A stretch of 64,000 nucleotides of DNA, from assembly GCF_018070465.1 (NCBI RefSeq), contig NZ_JAGPXT010000007.1, forward strand, positions 62,001 through 126,000. The letters are read 5' to 3'. Position 1 is the first letter of the stretch, and every line of letters begins with the position of its first letter. The position numbers and the translations under genes were made by a program. The notes under the pieces were generated by a model that did not search any database, was not told where the DNA came from, and saw nothing but the letters and a program-made list of their open reading frames with translations. The stretch is from Micromonospora sp. C95. Lineage in GTDB: Bacteria > Actinomycetota > Actinomycetes > Mycobacteriales > Micromonosporaceae. Positions 10,773-19,827 of the stretch are shown here, piece after piece.

Positions 10773-12410
10773 ATGTTCCGCAGATCGTGGCGTCACGCGG
10801 CGGCGGCTGCCGCCGTGCTGTTGGCCCTCGGCAGCGTCGCCGCCTGTGGCGACGACTCGCCCGACAGCGAGGACCTGTCGGAGAACCGGGCCGGCGCGAT
10901 GGAGAACTACGCCGTCGGGACCCAGTTCAAGGCCACCGAGCCGCTTTCCTTCTCCGTCCTCTACAACAACCACCCGAACTATCCGCTGAAGGAGGACTGG
11001 CTGTTCTGGACGGAGTTAAAGTCCCGGACGAACGTCAGCCTCGAAAAGGTCGCCGTGCCGCTGAGCGACTACAACCAGAAGCGCAGCCTGCTCATCGGTG
11101 CCGGCGACGCGCCGCTGCTGATCCCGAAGACCTATCCGCCGGACGTGCACGCCTACGTCTCGTCGGGGGCGATCCTGCCGGTCAGCGACTACCTCGATCT
11201 GATGCCGAACCTCAAGGACAAGATCGAGAAGTGGAACCTGAAGCCTGAGATGGACACCCTGCGCCAGCAGGACGGCAAGTTCTACCTGCTGCCCGGCCTG
11301 CACGAGAAGCCCTGGCACGAATACTCCCTGGCGGTCCGCACCGACATCCTCGAAGAGCTGAACCTCGAGGTCCCGAAGACCTGGGACGAGGTATACACGA
11401 TGCTCAAGGCGATGAAGGCGGCGTACCCGGACGTCTACCCGTTCTCCGACCGGTTCAGCCAGCCCAACCCGGCCGGCAACCTGCTCAACATGCTCGCCGC
11501 GTCGTACGGCCTGGAAGGCGCGGGTTGGAACTTCCAGCACGTCACCTGGAACGCCCAGGCGCAGCAGTTCGAGTACACCGGCGCCACCGAGCAGTACAAG
11601 CAGATGTTGCAGTACCTCAACAAGCTGGTGGCGGAGAAGCTGCTCGACCCGGAGAGCTTCACCCAGACCGACGACCTGGCCCGGCAGAAGCTCGCCAACA
11701 GCAAGTCCTTCGTGATCAGCAGCAACGCGCAGACGTTGGTCAACGACTACCGGCCGGACCTGGCGGCGACAAACCCGAAGGCCAAGATCACCAAGATCCC
11801 GCTGCCGATCGGCCCGGCCGGCGAGATCAACCCGGCCAGCCGGCTGGAGAACGGCATGATGATCTCCTCGAAGGCCCGCGACAGCAAGAACTTCGTGGCC
11901 ATGATGCAGTTCGTCGACTGGCTCTGGTACTCCGACGAGGGGCAGGAGTTCGCCAAGTGGGGCGTTGAGGGGACGACCTTCGTCAAGGACGCCACCGGCA
12001 AGAAGACCCTCGCTCCGGACGTCGACATGATCGGCCTCAACCCCGGCGCACCCAAGCACCTCCAGAAGGACTTCGGCTTCGGCAACGGCGTGTTCGCGTA
12101 CGGCGGCAAGCCCGAGCTGGTGCAGGCGTTCTTCTCGCCCGAGGAGCAGGAGTTCCAGCAGGTGATGAACGCCCGCGCACCGAAGGCGGTGCCGCCGCCG
12201 TACCCGCTCAACGACGAGGAACGCGAGCAGGTGTCGCTCTGGGAGACCCCGCTCAAGGACCACGTCTACCAGGCCACGCTCCAGTTCGTGCTCGGGCAGC
12301 GTGACTTCGCCGAGTGGGACGCCTACGTGGCGGAGTTGAAGAGCAAGAACATGGACTCCTACCTGGAACTGGTCAACGAGGCGCACAAGCGCTACCAGGA
12401 GAAGAACTAG
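10773..12410 (+). CDS. Extracellular solute-binding lipoprotein of the ABC importer
   Basis: This 545-residue sugar-binding protein has a lipoprotein signal: RRSWRH, a hydrophobic AAAAAVLLALG core and lipobox VAAC (C27), followed by an acidic linker. The length and the WTELKSRTNVSLEKV start match LplA-type large binding proteins paired with LplB/YtcP permeases. The protein is anchored outside the membrane and delivers oligosaccharides to the two permeases upstream. The ligand is inferred from context to be a xylan fragment. GAAAGGAACC lies just upstream of the ATG. Confidence 0.9.
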   Translation: MFRRSWRHAAAAAAVLLALGSVAACGDDSPDSEDLSENRAGAMENYAVGTQFKATEPLSFSVLYNNHPNYPLKEDWLFWTELKSRTNVSLEKVAVPLSDYNQKRSLLIGAGDAPLLIPKTYPPDVHAYVSSGAILPVSDYLDLMPNLKDKIEKWNLKPEMDTLRQQDGKFYLLPGLHEKPWHEYSLAVRTDILEELNLEVPKTWDEVYTMLKAMKAAYPDVYPFSDRFSQPNPAGNLLNMLAASYGLEGAGWNFQHVTWNAQAQQFEYTGATEQYKQMLQYLNKLVAEKLLDPESFTQTDDLARQKLANSKSFVISSNAQTLVNDYRPDLAATNPKAKITKIPLPIGPAGEINPASRLENGMMISSKARDSKNFVAMMQFVDWLWYSDEGQEFAKWGVEGTTFVKDATGKKTLAPDVDMIGLNPGAPKHLQKDFGFGNGVFAYGGKPELVQAFFSPEEQEFQQVMNARAPKAVPPPYPLNDEEREQVSLWETPLKDHVYQATLQFVLGQRDFAEWDAYVAELKSKNMDSYLELVNEAHKRYQEKN

Positions 12411-12419
12411 CAGACCTGT

Positions 12420-12451
12420 CCGGTCCGGTCGTGTCGGCGCGACCGGACCGG
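12420..12451 (+). terminator. Intra-operon hairpin after the binding-protein gene
   Basis: CCGGTCCGGTCG (12420-12431) pairs perfectly with CGACCGGACCGG (12440-12451) across an 8-nt loop, nine bases after the stop. It lies inside the operon, so it may be a partial terminator or an mRNA-stabilising stem that raises binding-protein levels over the downstream genes. Confidence 0.6.
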
Positions 12452-12481
12452 GCACCCTCCACCCCGAGCACAGGAACGACG

Positions 12482-14002
12482 ATGCGGATCACCGTTGCGG
12501 ACCAACCCGTCGGCCGGCTGAGCGACGCATGGCGCCTCGCCGTCGGCACCGGCCGGCTCGACCTGGCCCTGCGCCGCGACTACCAGGATTCGCTGGCCCT
12601 GGTCCAACGCGAGATCGGTTTCCGGTACCTCCGCGGGCACGGCCTGCTCAGCGACGGCGTCGGGGTGCACCGACCGTACGACCACCAGGGCCGACGCCAC
12701 GTCCGGCACGCCTTCGGCTATCTCGACCAGATCGTCGACGCCTACCTTGAGCTGGGCATCAGGCCGTTCGTGGAGCTGGGTTTCATGCCCTCCGGGCTGG
12801 CCAGCGGCGAGCAGACGGTCTTCTGGTGGCGCGGCAACGTCACGCCGCCCCGATCGCACACCGAATGGGCCGACCTGGTCCGGGCCACGATCGGTCACCT
12901 CGTCGACCGGTACGGCCTGGACGAGGTACGCGGCTGGCCGATCGAGGTGTGGAACGAGCCCGACCTGAAGGAGTTCTGGCAGGACGCCGACGCCGACGCC
13001 TACCACTGGCTCTACGAGGTGACCGCGCACGCGGTGAAGGACGTCGACGCCGACCTCAAGGTCGGTGGCCCGGCACTCTCCCCCGGCGCCGACGACGGAT
13101 GGCTGCCCCGGTTCGCCGAGTTCGTCACCGACCGTTCGGTGCCGATCGACTTCGTCAGCCGGCACGCCTACACCTCCGGCCCGGCCCAGCACGTGCCGTT
13201 CGGCGTACACCAGACCCTGGCACCGGCGCAGCGGCTGCTGGAACAGTTCGCCAGCCCGCGCCGGTTACTCGCCGGCACCGCGCTGGCCGACCTGCCGGTG
13301 CACATCACCGAGTTCAACAGTTCGTACCGCCCGGACAACCCGATCCACGACACCGCCTTCCACGCCGCCTACCTCGCCCCGGTGCTGGCCGGCGGCGACG
13401 ACCTGGTCGACTCCTTCGCGTACTGGACCTTCAGCGACGTGTTCGAGGAGGTGGGCATCCCGACGACGCTGTTCCACGGCGGCTTCGGCCTGCTCACCCA
13501 CCGGCAGCTCCGTAAACCCACGTACCACCTGTACGCCTTCATGAACCGGCTGGGTACGCAGATCCTCGCCCGGGGCGCGGATCACCTGGTCACCCGCGAC
13601 GACACCGGCCGCATCGCGGTGTTGGCCTGGGCGCCGGTCGACGTCACCGGCGGTGAACCGGTGGACGGCCACACCGTACGCCTGTCGCTGCCGGTCACCG
13701 ACCCGGCCGCCCACACCGCGTTCCTGCTGCGCTCCTCGGTCAGCGAGGAGTCCGGCAACGCCTGGCGGGCCTGGTGCGAGCTGGGCCGACCGCCCTCCCC
13801 CACCGCCCGCCAACTGGACGTTCTGCGGCAGGCCGCCGAGCCGGCCAGACGGCACGGGTCGCTGCCGGTGCTGGCCGGCCGCGTCGAACTGGACCTGCAC
13901 CTGGCTCGGCACGAGGTGACCCTGGCCGAGGTGAGCCCGGTGACCGACGAGACTCCGCCCTGGTGGGACGAGCGGCGACTGCTGGGCGGTGAGCCGTCGT
14001 GA
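12482..14002 (+). CDS. GH39 beta-xylosidase (XynB-like)
   Basis: This 506-residue enzyme hydrolyses xylo-oligosaccharides from the non-reducing end with retention. The catalytic barrel shows acid/base E159 in EVWNEPD and nucleophile E277 in HITEFNSS. These positions nearly equal those of characterised GH39 xylosidases. SRHAYTSGP and the C-terminal beta-sandwich (from about 400) complete the family layout. No signal peptide is seen, so it acts in the cytoplasm on imported sugars. It shares the operon with the importer, and its stop overlaps the next start (GTGA). Confidence 0.92.
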   Translation: MRITVADQPVGRLSDAWRLAVGTGRLDLALRRDYQDSLALVQREIGFRYLRGHGLLSDGVGVHRPYDHQGRRHVRHAFGYLDQIVDAYLELGIRPFVELGFMPSGLASGEQTVFWWRGNVTPPRSHTEWADLVRATIGHLVDRYGLDEVRGWPIEVWNEPDLKEFWQDADADAYHWLYEVTAHAVKDVDADLKVGGPALSPGADDGWLPRFAEFVTDRSVPIDFVSRHAYTSGPAQHVPFGVHQTLAPAQRLLEQFASPRRLLAGTALADLPVHITEFNSSYRPDNPIHDTAFHAAYLAPVLAGGDDLVDSFAYWTFSDVFEEVGIPTTLFHGGFGLLTHRQLRKPTYHLYAFMNRLGTQILARGADHLVTRDDTGRIAVLAWAPVDVTGGEPVDGHTVRLSLPVTDPAAHTAFLLRSSVSEESGNAWRAWCELGRPPSPTARQLDVLRQAAEPARRHGSLPVLAGRVELDLHLARHEVTLAEVSPVTDETPPWWDERRLLGGEPS

Positions 14003-14682
14003 GCACCGCCGCCCGTCGCGAGTTCGGTGCCGGCCCACTGTCCCGGGTAACGGCGTTGATCTACACCCTGCTGGTGGTGGAGGTGCTGCTGCTGGTCTGC
14101 GCAGCTCCCGGGCTGGTGGCGCTGTTCGCGCTGGAGCGGCACGTGAGCAACCTGCCGCTGGTCGCGGTCTGTGCGGTGCCGCTCGGCCCGGCGTTCTCCG
14201 CCGCACTGTACGCCCTGCACCGGCAGCGTCTCGACCTGACCGAGCTGCACCCGGGGCGACTGTTCTGGCGCGGCTACCGGGCCAACCTGACCGGCTCGCT
14301 GCTGGTCTGGGTGCCGGCGCTGATGTGGCTGACCGTCATCGCGGTCAACCTGGTCAACCTGCCGGCGGCCGGGGTGCCCGGCTGGTGGGCGGTGCCGCTG
14401 GTGCTGGTCGGCGCCGGGGTGTCGGTGGTCGGGGTCAACGCACTGGTGATCACGTCGCTGTTCACGTTCCGGCTGCGCGACGTGTTCCGGCTGGCCGGGT
14501 ACTTCGTGCTGCGTACCCCGGTGGTCGCCGTCGGCACCGCGTTGCTGCTGGTGGCGGCGACGGCGCTCACCATTGTCGCCTCGGAGGCGGCGCTCGCCGC
14601 CCTCGGCTCGGTGCTGGCGCTGGCGCTGGTCCGTGGCGGCGCGCCGATGACCGACATCATCACCGAGGAGTTCGTCGAGTGA
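13999..14682 (+). CDS. DUF624 (YesL-like) membrane protein
   Basis: This 227-residue protein has about five hydrophobic segments (ALIYTLLVVEVLLLVCAAPGLVALF near the N-terminus; LRTPVVAVGTALLLVAATALTIV near the C-terminus). It resembles YesL/DUF624 proteins, which often sit beside LplB/YtcP-type sugar transporters and whose role is unknown. GTG 13999 overlaps the GH39 stop by 4 bp, so it is the last gene of the operon. Confidence 0.82.
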   Translation: MSTAARREFGAGPLSRVTALIYTLLVVEVLLLVCAAPGLVALFALERHVSNLPLVAVCAVPLGPAFSAALYALHRQRLDLTELHPGRLFWRGYRANLTGSLLVWVPALMWLTVIAVNLVNLPAAGVPGWWAVPLVLVGAGVSVVGVNALVITSLFTFRLRDVFRLAGYFVLRTPVVAVGTALLLVAATALTIVASEAALAALGSVLALALVRGGAPMTDIITEEFVE

Positions 14683-14757
14683 GCCTGCCCGTCACGCCGC
14701 CCGTCACACCCAAGGTGCCCCCGCTGCCGACGTGGTGATCCGTCGTGGACATTTCGC

Positions 14758-15207
14758 TCACTCGGTTTCGGCGGCGAGAGTGCGGAGGTTCCCGCGTACC
14801 TTTTCAAGCAGTTCGACGAACGCGGCTCGTTGGTCGGCCGCCATGCCGGCGGTGGCGGTCTCGGCGAGCGTGCGCCAGGCCGCCTCGATCTTCGGGATGA
14901 CGGCCCGGCCCTTGCGGGTCAACTGGATCCGGGTGGCACGCCGATCGCCCGGTACGGGTTCCCTGACGAACCAACCACCCTGATCGAGGCGGCTGAGGCT
15001 GCGGGTCACCGTGGGCTGTTCCACGCCGAGCCGGGCGGCGATCTCGGAGATCGTCATACCGTCGGGTTCTTGGCCGAGCAGCCACAGCAGGACGTCCTGC
15101 CCCGGGTGCAGGGCGAGTGCGCTGAGCACGTCGGCCTGCGCGCTCCGGTACAGCTTGGCCACCTTGACCAGGGCTTTGTTGGTGGCCAGGACATCCGTCA
15201 GTTCCAC
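14758..15207 (-). CDS. MarR-family transcriptional regulator
   Basis: This 149-residue protein has a winged helix at about 52-100 (ISEIAARLGVEQPTVTRSLSRLDQGGW) and the typical wing PGDRRATRIQLTRKGR. It is divergent from an SDR gene, with a perfect 33-bp operator-like palindrome between them, so it very likely represses that gene and perhaps itself. The ligand is unknown; MarR proteins often sense phenolic or electrophilic compounds. Confidence 0.9.
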   Translation of the reverse strand: MELTDVLATNKALVKVAKLYRSAQADVLSALALHPGQDVLLWLLGQEPDGMTISEIAARLGVEQPTVTRSLSRLDQGGWFVREPVPGDRRATRIQLTRKGRAVIPKIEAAWRTLAETATAGMAADQRAAFVELLEKVRGNLRTLAAETE

Positions 15208-15245
15208 CCGGGCAGTGTACGAGTTGACGGGCCGGCGCCAGCTAG

Positions 15246-15278
15246 TCCATAGTCGGCTAACTTATAGCCGACTATGGA
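15246..15278. promoter_or_regulatory. MarR operator: perfect 14-bp inverted repeat
   Basis: The arms TCCATAGTCGGCTA (15246-15259) and TAGCCGACTATGGA (15265-15278) are exact reverse complements around a 5-base spacer. The site lies 38 bp from the marR start and 6 bp from the SDR start, so bound regulator would block both genes. Confidence 0.8.
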
Positions 15279-15284
15279 GCTGTC

Positions 15285-16046
15285 ATGGAAACCGGTTTGT
15301 CGAACAGGGTCGCCCTCGTCACCGGGGCCTCCGGGGCCATCGGCCGCGCCACCGCCCTGCACCTGGCGGCCGAGGGCGCCTCCGTCGCCGTGTCCTGGTA
15401 CACCAACCACAACGGCGCCCTCGACGTGGTCGGTGCCATCACGCGAGCCGGCGGCCGGGCCTGCGCCATCCACCTGGATCACCACGGTCCCAGCACCATG
15501 CCCGGCGTCATCGAGGAGATCGCCGAACGACTCGGACCGGTCTCCGCCCTGATCGCCAACGCCGTGCAGTGGCCCTCCTTCGACACCGACGAGATCGGTG
15601 GTCTCACCACGTCGCTGGCTGTCAACACCGTCGGTCCGCTGGCACTGATCGATGCGGCTCTGCCAGCCATGCGCGCCAGCGGCTGGGGACGCATCGTCGT
15701 CGTGTCGACCGACATCGTCGCGCAGCCCATGGCGGGGCCACTCGCCTACGCCACCGCAAAGGGCGCGCTGGAGACCGCCGCGCGGGTGCTCGCCGTCCGG
15801 GAAGCCCGCCACGGGATTCTGACAAACATCGTGCGCCCCGGCTTCACCCTCACCGACAAGGCACTGGCCGCTCCGTTCCTGGGGCCGGAAGCGGTCGCCG
15901 CCGAATCGGCGAAGACTCCCACCGGCCGCATCTGCACCCCCGAGGACGTCGCCACCGCCGTCACCTACCTGGCATCGGCGGCGAACGGTCACGTCAACGG
16001 CCAGACGGTGTCGCTGGCCGGTGGTCGGGAACTCGTCCGCGGGTGA
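15285..16046 (+). CDS. SDR-family oxidoreductase
   Basis: This 253-residue classical short-chain dehydrogenase has the NAD(P) motif TGASGAIG near residues 12-20. ANAVQW stands in the NNAG region, a catalytic serine is expected in VVVSTD, and YATAK provides Tyr and Lys. VRPGFTLTDKA and the C-terminal GQTVSLAGG match the FabG-like group. Expression is likely controlled by the divergent MarR protein through the palindrome six bases upstream of the ATG. The substrate cannot be read from sequence. Confidence 0.88.
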   Translation: METGLSNRVALVTGASGAIGRATALHLAAEGASVAVSWYTNHNGALDVVGAITRAGGRACAIHLDHHGPSTMPGVIEEIAERLGPVSALIANAVQWPSFDTDEIGGLTTSLAVNTVGPLALIDAALPAMRASGWGRIVVVSTDIVAQPMAGPLAYATAKGALETAARVLAVREARHGILTNIVRPGFTLTDKALAAPFLGPEAVAAESAKTPTGRICTPEDVATAVTYLASAANGHVNGQTVSLAGGRELVRG

Positions 16047-16186
16047 CGCCGGCACGAACCACCGGTGCCCGAACGTGTCGATGATTTCCCGTTCCCGCAA
16101 CCCGCCGGCCGGATCGGCGGCAATCTCCGTCTCGAATCAGGCGGTGGACGCCGGCAGCGGGAGAGAACGTTCCCTCGACGGGCAAG

Positions 16187-16687
16187 CTACGACGGCTGCC
16201 AGGCAAAGCGGATGTCCGGGGCCTTCTCCTCGTTATGCGACCCGTCGGTCGCCTCAACCGGAACGAAGCCGTGCCGACGGTAGAACCGCTGCGCGCCGGT
16301 GTTGGCCGCGAACGTCCACAGCTGAAGGCCCTCCGGCCGGCGGGACTTGGCAAGCTCAATCAGTTGTGCGCCCAACCCACGACCGGTCCAGGCGGGATCG
16401 ACATAGAGCTGGTCGATCCAGTGGCCGTCCAGAACCAGCACGGCCAACGGCAGTTGGCGGCCATCCTCCGTCAGCCACACTTCCCGTTCAGCGATGACGA
16501 CGCCCCTGACCCATTCGCGGATCTCCCCGTCCGAATGAACGGCCGGCGGAATCGCGCCGACCGCAGCACGGCGGGCGGCGATGAGCAGGTCCGCAACTGC
16601 CCGCGCATCTTCGGCACCAGCACGACGAGACGCAGGTGATCCCAGTGACGAGGCATCAGACGGACCCAATGGCTGTTCGCCCTCCAC
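16187..16687 (-). CDS. GNAT-family N-acetyltransferase
   Basis: This 166-residue protein has a GNAT fold: the central strand IDQLYVDPAWTGRGLGAQLIELAK carries the acetyl-CoA pyrophosphate loop, and TFAANTGAQRFYRRHGF is motif B. The substrate is unknown. It is convergent with the SDR gene. Start ATG 16687 is used; no strong ribosome site distinguishes it. Confidence 0.85.
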   Translation of the reverse strand: MEGEQPLGPSDASSLGSPASRRAGAEDARAVADLLIAARRAAVGAIPPAVHSDGEIREWVRGVVIAEREVWLTEDGRQLPLAVLVLDGHWIDQLYVDPAWTGRGLGAQLIELAKSRRPEGLQLWTFAANTGAQRFYRRHGFVPVEATDGSHNEEKAPDIRFAWQPS

Positions 16688-16773
16688 ATCGCCGTCACCG
16701 TCCCAGCGGTGTCATGTTCCGACGAGTAAACGCGGGTGCGTGCAGACCGGCAAGCGCATTAGCGTCTCTACCC

Positions 16774-17232
16774 ATGACCTCGGACGCCTTCGTACCACCG
16801 GGCTTCACCCCACCGACGTCGCTGACCACCGACCGGTTCCGCCTCGAACCGCTGGGCCCGCAGCACAACGTGGCGGATCACGCCGCGTGGACGACGAGCA
16901 TCGAGCACATCCGCGCCACACCTGGTTACCCGGACGGCAACTGGCCCCCGCCGAGCGGCATGTCGTTGGAGAAGAACCTGGCCGACCTGCGCCGTCATGC
17001 CGACGACTTCACCAGCGGCACCGGCTTCACCTTCACCGTCCTCGACCCGGTCGACGGCGACGTCATCGGCTGCGTCTACCTCTACCCGTCGGCCTCCGAG
17101 GAGTACGACGTCACCGTCCAGTCCTGGGTGCGGGTCGACCGGGCAGACCTGGACGTGCCGCTCGCCAGCGCCGTCGCGAACTGGATCGCCACCGACTGGC
17201 CATGGGATCGCCCGGACCGGTGCGGCCGTTGA
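16774..17232 (+). CDS. GNAT-like N-acetyltransferase domain protein
   Basis: This 152-residue protein contains LTTDRFRLEPLGPQHNVADHAAW at the N-terminus and FTFTVLDPVDGDVIGCVYLYP in the core, as in RimJ/RimL-like GNAT enzymes. The usual R/QxxGxG loop after the core strand is not clear (VDRADLDVPLASAVANWI), so cofactor binding may differ. ATG 16774 starts the conserved part; a longer reading frame upstream has no similarity. Confidence 0.7.
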   Translation: MTSDAFVPPGFTPPTSLTTDRFRLEPLGPQHNVADHAAWTTSIEHIRATPGYPDGNWPPPSGMSLEKNLADLRRHADDFTSGTGFTFTVLDPVDGDVIGCVYLYPSASEEYDVTVQSWVRVDRADLDVPLASAVANWIATDWPWDRPDRCGR

Positions 17233-17276
17233 GGAAGCGGTGACGGCCGGACTGTCCGGCGGCGGAGTGCAGCGCC

Positions 17277-18122
17277 TCAGTCGGTGATCGCGGTTACTCC
17301 CGTGACGCGCAGCAGGTCCAACTTGTCGGCATCCGGGGAGCCGGCGGGCGCCGTGTACACCACGATGCGCAGGTCGGAACCGTGTGCGGTCAGCACGTCA
17401 CAGTCCAGGGTCACCGGGCCGACGGCCGGGTGCGCGACCGTCTTGCGTTCGCTCTCGTGCGCGGCGACCGCCCCGGAGTCCCAGAGGGCGGCGAACTCCG
17501 GACTGGCGGAGCGCAGCGCGGCGACAAGTGCCGCCAGCCGGCGGTCATGCGGATGGGCGGCGGCCGTGGTGCGCAGGTCGGCGACGAGGGCGGCCGGCAG
17601 GGCAGCGGAGGCACCGTCGGGGGCGACGCGCGGCCAGGCGAGCGACGCGCCCGGCAGGAACAGGACACGCAGGAGGTTGCGCTCCTCCGGGGCGATGACG
17701 GCCGGGTCGCCGAACAGGGCCGCCCACAGCGGGGTCCAGGTGAGCAGCGTCCAGTCGGCCGAGAACACGGCCAGCGGGACGTCGCCCAGGCGGGCGGCGA
17801 TGCGGGCCACGCCCGGCGGGATGTGGGTGCTCACGTCACCCGCGGCGGGCGGCAGGAGACCCGCGGTGCGGTACAGGTGGTCCCGTTCGGCGTTGTCGAG
17901 TTGCAGGGCCCGGGCCAGAGCCGCGACGACCTGCGCGGACGGGTTGCGGGCGCGACCCTGCTCCAGGCGGATCACGTAGTCGACCGACAGGCCGGCGAGG
18001 GATGCCAACTCCTCGCGACGCAGACCGGCCGCCCGGCGGCGGGCCGTGGTGGGCAGGCCGGTGTCAGCGGCGGAAAGCCGGTCCCGCCAGGCCCGGACGG
18101 CGGCACCGAACGCACTTGTCAC
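17277..18122 (-). CDS. XRE-family regulator with MmyB-like ligand-binding domain
   Basis: This 281-residue regulator has an N-terminal helix-turn-helix (RREELASLAGLSVDYVIRLEQGRARNPS, about 34-62). A PAS-like MmyB domain follows (VFSADWTLLTWTPLWAALFGDP; LRIVVYTAPAGSPDADKL at the C-terminus). Proteins of this type commonly regulate a divergent SDR gene, as here (next gene starts 102 bp away). The ligand is unknown, possibly a fatty acid-like molecule as in the family. Confidence 0.9.
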   Translation of the reverse strand: MTSAFGAAVRAWRDRLSAADTGLPTTARRRAAGLRREELASLAGLSVDYVIRLEQGRARNPSAQVVAALARALQLDNAERDHLYRTAGLLPPAAGDVSTHIPPGVARIAARLGDVPLAVFSADWTLLTWTPLWAALFGDPAVIAPEERNLLRVLFLPGASLAWPRVAPDGASAALPAALVADLRTTAAAHPHDRRLAALVAALRSASPEFAALWDSGAVAAHESERKTVAHPAVGPVTLDCDVLTAHGSDLRIVVYTAPAGSPDADKLDLLRVTGVTAITD

Positions 18123-18223
18123 CTCACCAGTATCACGACCGACCGAGGCCCGGCCTGGTACTGCTGGTCCTACCGTCGCACCGGGTGCTGGCTACGCGCC
18201 GCCGCTGCGGCCACGGTCGAGGC

Positions 18224-19096
18224 ATGACCGAGACGATGCTGATGACCGGCGCCAGCCGGGGAATCGGGTGGCACGCGGCGGTTGCGATGCTCGCCGCGAA
18301 CCCAGGGCTGCGGATGTTCGTGACCGACCGCACCGGCGGACTGGCCGAGTCCCTGCGCGACAGGAGCGGAAACCAACAGGTGTACGGCGTACGCACCGAC
18401 CTGGCTTCCCTGGACTCGGTACGCGCCGCGGCGGACCACGTGATGCGGCGGGCCCGGGTGACGTCGTTCGTCGGCAACGCGGGGCTACAGGTGACCAGCG
18501 GTGCCCGGTGCAGCGCCGACGGGTACGAGGTGACGTTCGCCGTCAACGTGCTCGCCAACCACCTCCTGCTGCGACTGCTCGGCGACCAGCTACGGCGAGC
18601 GGTGATCACGGCCTCGGACACCCACTTCGGGGACTTCCGGCACAACCTGGGGCTCGCGCCCGCGCCGGTGTGGCGGCCGCCGGCGGAACTGGCCCGTCCC
18701 GACGGGCCGCACACCTCGGTAGCCGGGCGGACCGCCTACTCGACGAGCAAGCTCGCCGTCATCTATCTCGTGCACGAGTGGGCGCGGCGACTGGACAACA
18801 CCGAGGTGTACAGCTGGAATCCGGGCTTCGTTCCGGGTACCGGACTGACCCGCGACGCGGGTCCGATCGTACGGTTCACGGCGGCCCGGGTGCTGCCGCT
18901 GCTCACCCTCACCCCGTTGTCGGTGAGCCCCCGCACCGCCGGCCGTCACCTGGCGCAGGTGGCGACCGGTCCGGCCGTGGCACCGAGCGGATCCTATGTG
19001 AACCTCGGGCAGGCCGAGCGTTCCTCGGACGCATCCTACGATCCACAGCGGGAGGGCGAACTCTTCGAGGCCGCGCAGGCTCTCACCGCGACATGA
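18224..19096 (+). CDS. SDR-family oxidoreductase (retinol dehydrogenase/protochlorophyllide reductase-like)
   Basis: This 290-residue Rossmann enzyme has TGASRGIG (about 7-14), VGNAGLQV for the NNAG motif, ITASDTHFGD in the serine strand and YSTSK as the Tyr-Lys pair. VFAVNVLANHLLLRLL is typical of the WwoX/RDH-like extended group. GAGG lies upstream of ATG 18224. It is divergent from the XRE/MmyB regulator, which probably controls it. Confidence 0.85.
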   Translation: MTETMLMTGASRGIGWHAAVAMLAANPGLRMFVTDRTGGLAESLRDRSGNQQVYGVRTDLASLDSVRAAADHVMRRARVTSFVGNAGLQVTSGARCSADGYEVTFAVNVLANHLLLRLLGDQLRRAVITASDTHFGDFRHNLGLAPAPVWRPPAELARPDGPHTSVAGRTAYSTSKLAVIYLVHEWARRLDNTEVYSWNPGFVPGTGLTRDAGPIVRFTAARVLPLLTLTPLSVSPRTAGRHLAQVATGPAVAPSGSYVNLGQAERSSDASYDPQREGELFEAAQALTAT

Positions 19097-19144
19097 CGGC
19101 CACGCGACGACCCGCGCTCAGGCACCACGACGATCCCCGGAGTG

Positions 19145-19753
19145 CTACCGGGCTTCGGTCACCGGGGGCGTCCAGTCACGGTCGCGGCCGGTGAGACCGA
19201 GGACCCGGTCGAGCAGCGGAGCCTCGGCGGGCTGGGCGATCGACGGCCCGAACAGGCCGGGGGTGCCGTCACTGCTGGCCTGTTGGGACACCAGGCGGTG
19301 GACCGCCTCCAGGGTCCGGTCGTCGAGGTCGTACGGCTGGCCGGTCGCGCGGGCGAGATCCCACCCGTGCACGACCAGTTCGTCGAGCGCGACGACGCCC
19401 ATGATCTCGGCCGGCAGCCGTACCCCGCCGACCGCGGTCTCGCCCGTCCAGGCCGCCGGCTCGCGCCAGGCGGCAACCAACTCGTCGAGCTGCCCCGGCA
19501 GTAGCTTGCGCCACTGCGGGTCGAGCTGGTCGGCCGCGGGCTCGCCCGGACCGTTCGGTGCGGGATCCGGTCCCTTCTCGGCAGCCGTCCGGAACGCGAG
19601 CGTCAGCCCCATGATGTGGTCGAGCAGGTCGCCGACCGTCCAGCCGGCACACGGAGTGGGACCGGAGAGCTGGTCGTCGGTGACCCCGGGGAGCAGCGCC
19701 TGCAACGCGCGGGCTGCGGGTTCGAGATCCGGGCTGCCGGCACTGTCGATCAT
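19145..19753 (-). CDS. TIGR03086-type metal-binding protein (DinB/mycothiol S-transferase-like)
   Basis: This 202-residue four-helix protein has PCAGWTVGDLLDHIMG (metal-binding His) and ELVVHGWDLARATGQ (second His region), the signature of TIGR03086/maleylpyruvate isomerase N-terminal-like proteins of actinomycetes. Members are thought to use mycothiol or bind a divalent metal; the reaction is unknown here. ATG 19753 is preceded by AAGGAG. Confidence 0.85.
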   Translation of the reverse strand: MIDSAGSPDLEPAARALQALLPGVTDDQLSGPTPCAGWTVGDLLDHIMGLTLAFRTAAEKGPDPAPNGPGEPAADQLDPQWRKLLPGQLDELVAAWREPAAWTGETAVGGVRLPAEIMGVVALDELVVHGWDLARATGQPYDLDDRTLEAVHRLVSQQASSDGTPGLFGPSIAQPAEAPLLDRVLGLTGRDRDWTPPVTEAR

Positions 19754-19827
19754 CTCTGCTCCTTCGTCGCGGACGCCTCCGCACGCTACCCGCCGGGACC
19801 GACAGAACAGCGCGTGCCGGCGGCCGA

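Noticed and set aside
17246..17260. GCCGGACTGTCCGGC palindrome between convergent GNAT and XRE genes
   Set aside because: A 7-1-7 repeat without a proper loop is too weak to call a terminator, and it is too far from any promoter to be an operator.
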